Below, one piece after another: positions 1-9,694 of a stretch of 9,732 nucleotides of DNA. A program made the translations under genes and the position numbers. This DNA comes from an uncultured Thermoleophilia bacterium. Lineage in GTDB: Bacteria > Actinomycetota > Thermoleophilia > UBA2241. The stretch spans positions 1 to 9,732 of the forward strand of contig CAIWHY010000012.1 of assembly GCA_903912585.1 (NCBI GenBank). Direction: 5' to 3'. The first letter of the stretch is position 1. Each line of letters begins with the position of its first letter. The notes under the pieces are model-generated. The model saw only the letters and a program-made list of their open reading frames with translations. It was not told where the DNA came from and ran no database searches.

Positions 1-648
1 GCCGCCGCCGCCGGCGGCTGGGCCGTGTACGCCTACGTCGTCAACGCCGGCCCGCGCGTGCCTCATCTGGTCGGCGACGCCAGGCCGCACGCGCTCGCCG
101 CCGTGCGCGACGAAGGCCTCAGGCCGGTCGTCCATCAGGGGTGGATCGACGGCGTCGACGCCGGCACCGTCGCGCGCCAGCGACCCCGGGCCGGCCAGAA
201 GCTCGAGAAGGGTGCCCGCGTGGACCTGTGGGTGAGCATGGGGCCGCTCCACATCCAGGCGCCCGACCTCACGGGGCTGGGCGCCACCGACGCGGCGACC
301 GTGCTGACGCAGCAGTCTCTCGGCGGCCACCGCCGCCGCGCGGCCACGCGCAAAGTCCCCGTCGGCAGGATCTACCGGCAGTCACCGGAGCCCGGCGCGA
401 CGATCGCGCGCGGCGACACGGTGACGTACTGGGTGAGCACCGGCCCGCCCATCCGCCCCGTGCCCGACGTCGTGGGGCTCTCCGAGGGCGACGCCAAGGC
501 GGCGCTGGAGGCCGACGGTTTCACCGTGAACAGCGACCTCGTCGTCGGACTCGGCTCCGTGCCGGGAGATGTGGTGGCTCAGGACCCGGTGGCCGGCACG
601 CGCCTGCGCAAGGGCGACGAGGTCGTGATCAAGGTCGCCGTCTTCTGA
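1..648 (+). CDS. PASTA-repeat membrane protein, 5' end missing
   Basis: The reading frame is open at the window edge (frame 1) and ends at TGA 646-648; 215 residues are visible. The first residues (AAAAGGWAVYAYVV) look like the end of a transmembrane helix. Three PASTA repeats follow, at about residues 17-80, 81-148 and 149-215. Each starts with a P-(D/H)-(L/V)-x-G type strand and ends with the characteristic P-x-x-G-x-x-(L/I)-x-(K/R)-G-x-x-V block (e.g. PRAGQKLEKGARVDLWVS, PVAGTRLRKGDEVVIKVAV). PASTA domains are extracellular and in known proteins bind muropeptide or help assemble cell-wall enzymes. The missing N-terminus decides the identity: a PknB-like Ser/Thr kinase, a penicillin-binding protein, or a stand-alone PASTA protein. 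A GTG at 25 could be read as a start but would cut the hydrophobic segment, so I treat the gene as partial. The second repeat has an unusually basic stretch (HRRRAATRK). Confidence 0.85.
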   Translation, partial: AAAAGGWAVYAYVVNAGPRVPHLVGDARPHALAAVRDEGLRPVVHQGWIDGVDAGTVARQRPRAGQKLEKGARVDLWVSMGPLHIQAPDLTGLGATDAATVLTQQSLGGHRRRAATRKVPVGRIYRQSPEPGATIARGDTVTYWVSTGPPIRPVPDVVGLSEGDAKAALEADGFTVNSDLVVGLGSVPGDVVAQDPVAGTRLRKGDEVVIKVAVF

Positions 649-674
649 GGCGCGCCGATCCGGGACTGCGCGCC
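649..674. terminator. Stem-loop in the convergent gap, possible bidirectional terminator
   Basis: GGCGCGC (649-655) pairs perfectly with GCGCGCC (668-674) around a 12-nt loop. It lies almost wholly within the 31-nt space between the stop codons of two convergent genes. There is no T-run on either strand, so if it terminates transcription it is not a canonical intrinsic terminator. The structure is seen; the role is inferred. Confidence 0.35.
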
Positions 675-679
675 GCAGT

Positions 680-1567
680 TCAGCTGCTGTCCTGCTCGCT
701 CCACTCCAGCACGGCGGCGCGGAACGACTCGGGCTCCTCGTACTGAGGGAGGTGGCCGCTGTCGGGCACGACGACGAGCTCGGCGCCCGGGGTCAGCGCA
801 GCGATGGCGCGGGCGTGCGCGGGCCCGCAGATGAAGTCGAGCTCGCCGCAGACCACGAGCGTCTGGACGCGGATCGAAGGGAGCGCCTCGAGCAACTCGT
901 CGTTGTCCTCGAAGACGTCCGTCGTGGCCGTCCACGGCCCCACCCCGAAACGGGCGTCACGGGCGAGGCGGGCGATGTGCGCCTGGGCGGCCGGGCGCTG
1001 CGGATAGGCGAAGTACAGCGGCCAGACGGCGCCGTAGCGCGCCTCCGCGTCCGGCCGCCGGATCCAGCCGGGGTCGTCCGATTCGTCCCACACGCGTCGC
1101 GCCTCCTCGATCCAGCTCGTGCCCGCGTGGCGCTCCAGGCCGCGCTCGAACTCGGCCTCGGCCTCGGGCGTCCTCGCCACCGCCGAGGCCGACCACGCGG
1201 CGATGGCGACGCAGCGCCGCGTCGCCTCCGGGAAGAGCGCCGCGTAGGTGAGGCAGACGGTGCCGCCCCAGGAGTGGCCCAGCAAGGTGACGGGGCCGAG
1301 CCCGAGCGCGCGACGCACCTCTTCGTAGAAGCGCGCCGTGCCTGCGGCCCGGTAGTCCGCAGGATCCTGCGGCGGCGGCGTCCCGCCGGTGCCGTGCGCG
1401 TCGACGAGGTAGCACTCGAAGCGGTCGCCGAGGAGCTCGCAGTCGGCGCGGCCCATGGCGGCGTTGAAGCCGGGGCCGCCCTCGAACCAGAGCGCCGGCG
1501 CGCCGCTGCCTGTGACCTCGTAGGTAGCCTCGCGGCCGTCGTCGAGCCGCACGGTGCGCACGCTCAT
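680..1567 (-). CDS. Alpha/beta hydrolase, prolyl-iminopeptidase-like (family S33 type)
   Basis: 295 residues, a usual length for single-domain alpha/beta hydrolases with a cap. The nucleophile elbow is GHSWGG with Ser99. The likely acid is Asp244 in GELDFICGP and the likely base is His272 in DSGHLPQYEEP. The oxyanion region reads EGGPG (residues 29-33), matching the HGGPG motif of prolyl iminopeptidases and relatives except that Glu replaces His. The cap lies roughly between residues 125 and 215. There is no signal peptide, so it is probably cytoplasmic. The ATG at 1567 is supported by a strong AAGGAGG (1574-1580) six bases upstream. It follows dnaE2 on the same strand after 90 nt and could be read through from that operon or have its own promoter. 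The substrate cannot be told: an aminopeptidase, an amide or ester hydrolase, or a haloalkane dehalogenase-like enzyme are all possible. Confidence 0.88.
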   Translation of the reverse strand: MSVRTVRLDDGREATYEVTGSGAPALWFEGGPGFNAAMGRADCELLGDRFECYLVDAHGTGGTPPPQDPADYRAAGTARFYEEVRRALGLGPVTLLGHSWGGTVCLTYAALFPEATRRCVAIAAWSASAVARTPEAEAEFERGLERHAGTSWIEEARRVWDESDDPGWIRRPDAEARYGAVWPLYFAYPQRPAAQAHIARLARDARFGVGPWTATTDVFEDNDELLEALPSIRVQTLVVCGELDFICGPAHARAIAALTPGAELVVVPDSGHLPQYEEPESFRAAVLEWSEQDSS

Positions 1568-1573
1568 CCGGGG

Positions 1574-1580
1574 CCTCCTT
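1574..1580 (-). promoter_or_regulatory. Strong Shine-Dalgarno of the hydrolase gene
   Basis: The minus strand reads AAGGAGG, a full match to the anti-SD core, six nucleotides before the ATG at 1567. It fixes the hydrolase start and shows that this gene does not need translational coupling to dnaE2. Confidence 0.8.
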
Positions 1581-1657
1581 GCTCTGCTCGCGCCGGCACG
1601 GCTCCGCCTGTCAGCGCGACTCCGCCCGCAGTGTACCTCCGGCGCCCCTCAGCCCGT

Positions 1658-5193
<3,536 letters not shown>

Positions 5194-5197
<4 letters not shown>

Positions 5198-5517
5198 CTC
5201 AGCACCTTCTCGAGCGCCCAGGCCTTGCCGATGCGGTCGTAGCGCAGGTCGACCACGCGCCCCCCGGCGCGCACGCGCCAGTACGAGCGGCTGATGTGGC
5301 CGTCGTCCTTCCACCAGCCCGTCTCGACGACCCACGTGTCGAGCACGCGCTCGACCTGGTAGCGCCGGCGCCGCCACACGAAGGTCACCGGGCGGCGTTG
5401 CAACTCGTCCCAGACCACGGCGACCGGGACCGCCTGGCCGTCGGGCCCCGGGCGGCCTTCGCGGGCCCGGCCGTTGGGGCCCGGCGTGTCGCTGGAGGTG
5501 GCTCCGCCGCGGGACAT
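5194..5517 (-). CDS. Small Trp/Arg-rich protein resembling DUF6504, encoded directly upstream of dnaE2
   Basis: 107 residues. The first 30 or so are Gly/Pro-rich and probably disordered. The rest is a compact basic, aromatic domain with alternating strand-like segments and conserved-looking tryptophans (VVWDELQ, RRYQVERVLDTW, ETGWWK, RSYWRVRAGG, LRYDRIGKAWALEKV). From memory this matches DUF6504, a family seen beside DnaE2 and Y-family polymerase genes in actinobacteria; its function is not known to me. No catalytic motif, membrane segment or signal peptide is visible. The ATG at 5517 has AGGAG (5524-5528) six bases upstream and lies about 40 nt below the predicted transcription start. The TGA overlaps the dnaE2 TTG by four bases, so translation of the two is probably coupled at a fixed ratio. 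An accessory role in the mutagenic polymerase complex is inferred from context only. Confidence 0.82.
5205..5210 (-). promoter_or_regulatory. Shine-Dalgarno for dnaE2 inside the upstream gene
   Basis: The minus strand reads AGAAGG seven nucleotides before the TTG at 5197. It supports the non-ATG start that overlaps the preceding stop codon, and a translation-coupling model. Confidence 0.6.
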
Positions 5518-5563
5518 GTGCTGCTCCTGGTGGGGGCTGATGCCGGATCGTGCGAGGACCCCG

Positions 5564-5592
5564 ACTGTAACACGAACATATGTTCGTGTAAA
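5564..5592 (-). promoter_or_regulatory. Promoter of the DUF6504-like/dnaE2 operon
   Basis: On the minus strand, TTTACA (5587-5592; 5 of 6 to TTGACA) and TACAGT (5564-5569; 4 of 6 to TATAAT) are separated by exactly 17 nt. This predicts transcription starting near 5557 and a leader of about 40 nt. The LexA-like operator fills the whole spacer, so bound repressor would block RNA polymerase directly. It is the best sigma70-type promoter I see in the window. Confidence 0.72.
5570..5589. promoter_or_regulatory. LexA/SOS operator, perfect 20-bp palindrome
   Basis: ACACGAACATATGTTCGTGT is its own reverse complement over all 20 bases. Its core CGAAC-ATAT-GTTCG (5573-5586) fits the actinobacterial and Firmicute LexA box CGAAC-N4-GTTCG exactly. 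It sits between the -35 and -10 of the promoter reading toward dnaE2, a known LexA target in actinobacteria. Control of the divergent binding-protein gene is less likely, because that gene starts more than 250 bp away. Confidence 0.88.
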
Positions 5593-5684
5593 CGCCGGAC
5601 GGAACCGGCGCCTGCAGGCTCCGAACGGGCGCTTGACGGGGCGCAAGGCCGGCGCCGCGCAGGCTCTGAGCGCGGTTCCGCATC

Positions 5685-5712
5685 GGGCGCCGGCGGGTCT
5701 CCGCCGGAGCCC
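5685..5712. other. Strong GC stem-loop in the divergent intergenic region
   Basis: CCGGCGG (5690-5696) pairs with CCGCCGG (5701-5707) around the tetraloop GTCT. After one G/A mismatch the stem is extended by GGGC (5685-5688) with GCCC (5709-5712). It lies between the SOS promoter and the putative promoter of the first binding-protein gene. There is no T-tract. It may separate the two transcription units or may simply reflect base composition. Confidence 0.4.
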
Positions 5713-5728
5713 GGCGCGGCTTTCGTGC

Positions 5729-5756
5729 TTGACCGGGCCGCAGGACGTAGCAGAAT
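5729..5756 (+). promoter_or_regulatory. Candidate promoter of the first binding-protein gene
   Basis: TTGACC (5729-5734; 5 of 6) and CAGAAT (5751-5756; 4 of 6) are 16 nt apart, about 88 nt before the ATG at 5844. The GGACGTAGCA element (5743-5752) in it recurs, with one change, upstream of the second binding-protein gene. Assigned by eye and weak; the rest of the 5593-5843 stretch shows no further convincing site. Confidence 0.3.
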
Positions 5757-5843
5757 GGTGGCGGCGCGCACCCGCGGCTCCGGCAGTACCGGCGTGGCGG
5801 TCAAGGCGCCCAACCGGGGCCAAGGCGAAAACGGGGGGCACAG

Positions 5844-7706
5844 ATGACCAGGCCACGACCACGCACGACGCTCGTCCTGCTCTTGATCGCGGGCCTGCTG
5901 CTCGCCGCGGGCCTGGTCTGGGGCATCGGTTCGGCGACCGCCTCGAGCGCCTCGCCGTCCGCCGCCGCCTCGCCCTCCGGGGGCACCGTCGTCTACAAGG
6001 TCGGCATCCTCACCGAGCCGGACAACCTCAACCCCTTCATCGGGTACGTGTGGTCGTCCTACGCGATCTGGTACCTCACCTACGAGCCTCTGGTCGGCTA
6101 CAACTACGGCACGCTCACGCCGGCCAAAGGCGCGGACGCCACCGGCCTCGCCACCGACTGGTCGGTGACCCCGGACGGCAAGACGTGGACCTTCACGATC
6201 CGCAAGGGCGCTACGTGGAGCGACGGCGTGCCGCTCACGGCCTCCGACGTCGCCTTCACCTACAACTACATCATCAAGAACAACCTCACCAACTGGACCA
6301 CCTACACGCAGGGCATCAAGCAGGCGGTGGCCGTGAACGACACCACGGTCCGCATCGAGTGCTCGCAGCCCAAGGCCGACATGCTGAGCGTGTACGTGCC
6401 GATCGTGCCCGAGCACGTGTGGTCCAAGATCTCGGGCAAGGCGGCGGCGTCCAGCTACCCGAACACGCCGCCCTACGTCAGCTCCGGCCCCTTCAAGTGC
6501 GTGGAGTGGAAGAAGAACAGCTACGTCAAGCTCGTCGCCAACGACAACTACTGGCGCGGGCGCCCGCACATCGACACGCTGCTCTTCGACTACTACACCA
6601 ACGCCGACACCATGGTGCAGGACCTCAAGGCCGGCACCATCGACGGGTGCACCGGCATCCTCGACGCCCAGTACCGCCAGCTCAAGGGCCAGCCCGGCAT
6701 CGAGGCGCGGACCATCCGCACGAACGGCTTCGACGAGCTCGCCTTCAACACGTACTCCAGCGGCCCGAGCAAGGGCAACCCGGTGCTCAAGGACGTCAAG
6801 TTCCGCCAGGCTCTCAACTGGGCGATCGACAAGGACCGGATCTGCGAGCTCGCCTACGGGGGGCACGCCACGCCTGCGACGACGGTGATCACGGCGGACT
6901 ACTACAAGGATCCCGACTGGCACTGGCAGCCGTCGGCGGACGTCAAGTACGGCTTCGACATCGCCAAGGCGGGTCAGCTGCTCGACGCGGCCGGCTACCC
7001 GCTCAAGAACGGCGTGCGCGTCGACAAGCAGGGCAAGCCCATCACGCTGCGCCTCTGGTCGCGCACCGAGTCCATGACCAGCCAGAACGTCGGTCGTCTG
7101 ATCACCGGCTGGTTCCGCCGGCTGGGGCTCAAGATCACGCTGCAGACGATGGACGACGGCAGCCTCAGCAACGCCATCTACAACAAGACCGGCGGCAAGC
7201 TCGACCCCGATTACGACATGTTCCTCTGGGGCTGGTACAGCGACCTCGACCCGGGCTCGATCCTGTCCTTCTTCACCACGGCGCAGATCGGCAACCAGAG
7301 CGACTGCGGCTACTCGAACCCCCAGTACGACCAGCTCTTCAACGAGCAGGCGCGCACCATCGACCCCACGGCGCGCAAAGCGCTCATCGACCAGATGCAG
7401 CAGATCCTCTACCGGGACTCGCCGTACATCGTCACCACTTACTCCAACGACCTCGAGGCCTTCAACACCGCCAAGTGGCAGGGCTATGCGGCGTCGCCGG
7501 CGGTCATCGGCAACGTGCTGTTCCCGCCCTACGGCAACGCCGGCTCCGAGAACTTCCTGCTCATCCGGCCCAAGGTCGGGGCCACGACGACGAGCAGCAG
7601 CGGCAGCACGCCGCTCATCGCCGCCGTGGTGGCCGGCGTGCTCATCGTGGTCATCGTGGTCGTGTTCGTGGTCCGCGGTCGCCGGCAGAGGAGCGTGGAG
7701 GAGTGA
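5844..7706 (+). CDS. Extracellular solute-binding protein, SBP_bac_5 type, with C-terminal membrane anchor (paralogue 1)
   Basis: 620 residues. Residues 9-28 form a hydrophobic signal segment with a possible signal-peptidase I site (ATA before S34). There is no lipobox cysteine. A Ser/Ala/Pro linker (34-47) leads to an SBP_bac_5 domain (about 49-575) of the DppA/OppA/NikA type: DNLNPFIG near the start, DGKTWTFTIRKGATWSDG, ASDVAFTYNY, SSGPFKCVEW, FRQALNWAIDKDRI and LLDAAGYPLKNG. A Thr/Ser-rich linker then precedes a single transmembrane helix (591-610) and the basic tail RGRRQR. The topology would be type I: binding domain outside, tail in the cytoplasm. Family members deliver peptides, nickel or sugars to ABC importers, but no permease or ATPase gene is in the window, so the ligand is unknown. 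The ATG at 5844 has only a G-run (5833-5838) as ribosome-binding site. Five cysteines, unusual for an exported protein. Confidence 0.9.
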   Translation: MTRPRPRTTLVLLLIAGLLLAAGLVWGIGSATASSASPSAAASPSGGTVVYKVGILTEPDNLNPFIGYVWSSYAIWYLTYEPLVGYNYGTLTPAKGADATGLATDWSVTPDGKTWTFTIRKGATWSDGVPLTASDVAFTYNYIIKNNLTNWTTYTQGIKQAVAVNDTTVRIECSQPKADMLSVYVPIVPEHVWSKISGKAAASSYPNTPPYVSSGPFKCVEWKKNSYVKLVANDNYWRGRPHIDTLLFDYYTNADTMVQDLKAGTIDGCTGILDAQYRQLKGQPGIEARTIRTNGFDELAFNTYSSGPSKGNPVLKDVKFRQALNWAIDKDRICELAYGGHATPATTVITADYYKDPDWHWQPSADVKYGFDIAKAGQLLDAAGYPLKNGVRVDKQGKPITLRLWSRTESMTSQNVGRLITGWFRRLGLKITLQTMDDGSLSNAIYNKTGGKLDPDYDMFLWGWYSDLDPGSILSFFTTAQIGNQSDCGYSNPQYDQLFNEQARTIDPTARKALIDQMQQILYRDSPYIVTTYSNDLEAFNTAKWQGYAASPAVIGNVLFPPYGNAGSENFLLIRPKVGATTTSSSGSTPLIAAVVAGVLIVVIVVVFVVRGRRQRSVEE

Positions 7707-7714
7707 GCCCGGCC

Positions 7715-7743
7715 TAGGCAGGCGCTACGCCCGGATGTAGCAT
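7715..7743 (+). promoter_or_regulatory. Candidate promoter of the second binding-protein gene
   Basis: TAGGCA (7715-7720; 4 of 6) and TAGCAT (7738-7743; 4 of 6) are 17 nt apart. The second hexamer lies in GGATGTAGCA (7733-7742), matching 9 of 10 bases of the element ahead of the first paralogue. A GTG follows seven bases after the -10, where a leaderless transcript could begin. Weak evidence; the gene may also be co-transcribed with paralogue 1. Confidence 0.25.
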
Positions 7744-7770
7744 TCCGCTCGTGAAAAGCAGCTTCGCGCG

Positions 7771-7789
7771 CGCCGCCGGGGCGGCGGCG
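7771..7789 (+). other. Short GC hairpin between the two binding-protein genes
   Basis: CGCCGCC (7771-7777) pairs with GGCGGCG (7783-7789) around a 5-nt loop, 29 nt before the ATG of the second paralogue. It could slow or partly stop readthrough from the first gene. With no T-run and such GC-rich surroundings, chance is a real alternative. Confidence 0.3.
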
Positions 7790-7818
7790 GGCGCGTGTCC
7801 ACGGGAAGAGGGGGACGC

Positions 7819-9687
7819 ATGAGCCATGCCACCGAACGCAGAGGTCGCCGCCTGCGCGCGACCATCGTCTTGTCCGCACTCCTGGCGACCGCCGGCCTGG
7901 TGTGGGGCATCAGCGCGGCCATCGCCGCCAGCAGCAGCCCGACGCCGGCGCTCCTCGGCGCCAGCGGCGCACCGACGCCGGCGGCATCGGCCACGCCGCT
8001 CACCCTGCGCCTCGGCACGACCTTCGACGCCGACAACCTCAATCCGTTCATCGGGTACAGCGGCACGTCCTACGAGATCTTCCACCTCAACTACGACTTC
8101 CTCGTGGGCTACGCGCCGGACCTGTCGCCGCGGCCCGAGCTGGCGACCAGCTGGACTACCTCGGCGGACGGCAAGACCTGGACCTTCCAGCTGCGTCAGG
8201 GCGTGAAGTGGCAGGACGGCCGGCCGTTCACCTCGGCCGACGTCGCCTTCACCTACGACCTCATCATCAAGAACAGCCTCACGGCCTTCACGAGCTACAC
8301 CAACAACATCATCAAGGTGGTGCCGCAGGGTGACTTCGCCGTCCAGATGATCTGCGCCAAGCCCAAGGCCAACATGCTGCGCCTGTGGATCCCCATTTTG
8401 CCGCAGCACGTCTGGGCCAAGGTGCCGGTGGCGAGCCTGACGACGTCGTTCATCAACAAGCCGCCGATCATCGGCACTGGGCCCTTCCAGACGACCGAGG
8501 TCAAGAAGGGCGAGTACGTCAAGCTGGTCAAGAACCCGGACTACTGGGTCAAGGGCAAGCCGACGATCGACGAGCTCGTGATCCAGATCTACCAGAACCC
8601 GGACACCATGACCCAGGACCTCAAGACCGGGACGCTGGACTACGCCATGGGCATCCCCACGGCCGAGTTCACGGCGCTCAAGAGCCAGCCGGGCATCACC
8701 GCCAACGCGGCCGACATCAAGTACTTCGACGAAGTCTGCATGAACTGCTACGCCAACTCGAACTCGCTCGGCAACCCCGTGCTGCGCGATCCCCGGTTCC
8801 GCCAGGCGATCAGCTGGGCCGTGGACAAGCAGAAGATCGTCGACTTCGCCTACGGCGGCTACGCCAAGGTAGGCCAGGGCATCATCACGCCGGACGTGCC
8901 CACCTACTACTGGACGCCGCTGCCGGACATCACCTTCGGCTTCGACCTCGCCAAGGCCGGCCAGATGCTGGACGCCGCCGGCTACCCGCTCAAGAACGGC
9001 GTCCGCGTCGACAAGCAAGGCAAGCCCATCGTGCTGCGTCTCTGGGCGCGCTCGGACGACGTGCCCAGCCAGAACTCCGGCAAGCTCATCACCGGCTGGT
9101 TCCGCAGCCTGGGCCTCAAGATCACCTACCAGGTCCTCGACTCCACCACCTTGAGCGACGCGCTCTACAACATGAAGGGCAAGACCTACGCCCCCGATTT
9201 CGACATGTACATCTGGGGCTGGGGCGAGTACGTGGACCCGGACTACATCCTCAACGTGTTCACCACGGGCCAGATCAACGGCTGGAACGACAGCGTGTGG
9301 TCGAACGCCGAGTACGACAAGCTGTACGCGCAGCAGGCACAGACCATCGATGCGCACCAGCGCAAGCCCATCGTCGACAAGATGGTCCAGATCTACTACG
9401 AGTCGGCGCCCTACATCGTCACCAACTACGAGCAGCAGCTCGAGGCCTACAACACCGCCAGGTGGGTCGGCTGGACGCACGTGCCGCCGCCCGCCGGCCC
9501 GGTGGCGTTCGCGAACGACAACATCGACACGTATCTGAACCTCAAGCCCAAGGCGGCGGCGACGACCACCACCGGCAGCAGCAACAGCACGCTGATCTAC
9601 GCCCTCGTCGCCGTCGCGGCCGTGGCCGTCGTCGTCGTGGCGCTGTTGCTCCTGCGCCGCGGCCGCGGCAAGGCCGTCGAGGAGTAG
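7819..9687 (+). CDS. Extracellular solute-binding protein, SBP_bac_5 type, with C-terminal membrane anchor (paralogue 2)
   Basis: 622 residues from the ATG at 7819, which has GAGGGGG (7808-7814) four bases upstream; a GTG at 7795 would add eight residues with less support. Residues 13-36 are a signal segment (AIA before A37, no lipobox cysteine) that resembles paralogue 1, sharing GLVWGI. A Pro/Ala/Ser linker leads to the SBP_bac_5 domain (about 61-575): DADNLNPFIGY, SADGKTWTFQLRQGVKWQDG, TSADVAFTYD, GTGPFQTTEVKKGEYV, FRQAISWAVDKQKI, DAAGYPLKNG. It ends with a Thr-rich linker, a transmembrane helix (592-612) and the tail RRGRGKAVEE. By eye, roughly half the positions match paralogue 1, with no large gaps, so the pair is an old tandem duplication. 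Differences are spread through the domain, so the ligands may differ. Only three cysteines, one (IC-x-KPKA) shared with paralogue 1. Confidence 0.9.
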   Translation: MSHATERRGRRLRATIVLSALLATAGLVWGISAAIAASSSPTPALLGASGAPTPAASATPLTLRLGTTFDADNLNPFIGYSGTSYEIFHLNYDFLVGYAPDLSPRPELATSWTTSADGKTWTFQLRQGVKWQDGRPFTSADVAFTYDLIIKNSLTAFTSYTNNIIKVVPQGDFAVQMICAKPKANMLRLWIPILPQHVWAKVPVASLTTSFINKPPIIGTGPFQTTEVKKGEYVKLVKNPDYWVKGKPTIDELVIQIYQNPDTMTQDLKTGTLDYAMGIPTAEFTALKSQPGITANAADIKYFDEVCMNCYANSNSLGNPVLRDPRFRQAISWAVDKQKIVDFAYGGYAKVGQGIITPDVPTYYWTPLPDITFGFDLAKAGQMLDAAGYPLKNGVRVDKQGKPIVLRLWARSDDVPSQNSGKLITGWFRSLGLKITYQVLDSTTLSDALYNMKGKTYAPDFDMYIWGWGEYVDPDYILNVFTTGQINGWNDSVWSNAEYDKLYAQQAQTIDAHQRKPIVDKMVQIYYESAPYIVTNYEQQLEAYNTARWVGWTHVPPPAGPVAFANDNIDTYLNLKPKAAATTTTGSSNSTLIYALVAVAAVAVVVVALLLLRRGRGKAVEE

Positions 9688-9694
9688 GGGCCGC

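Noticed and set aside
1..18. GCC-repeat run at the window start
   Set aside because: It is explained as alanine and glycine codons of a membrane helix in the PASTA gene frame.
1630..1635. TACACT on the minus strand as a -10 for the hydrolase gene
   Set aside because: It matches 4 of 6, but no acceptable -35 lies 16-18 nt upstream, so it was not listed as a promoter.
5198..5683. N-terminal extension of dnaE2 to 5683
   Set aside because: The added residues are the DUF6504-like gene and its promoter read in the wrong frame; the PHP domain begins directly at the TTG at 5197.
5518..5862. N-terminal extension of the DUF6504-like gene to 5862
   Set aside because: It would translate through the LexA box and promoter. 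The ATG at 5517 has a well-placed AGGAG.
7712..7719. GCCTAGGC palindrome after the first binding-protein gene
   Set aside because: An 8-bp palindrome is expected by chance, and there is no second copy or loop.
7795..7818. GTG start of the second binding protein at 7795
   Set aside because: The ATG at 7819 has a better purine-rich site upstream and gives a signal peptide parallel to paralogue 1.
7714..9480. A 588-codon minus-strand open frame opposite the second binding protein
   Set aside because: It is a mirror frame of a real gene; a similar one lies opposite the first paralogue, which shows it arises from codon bias.
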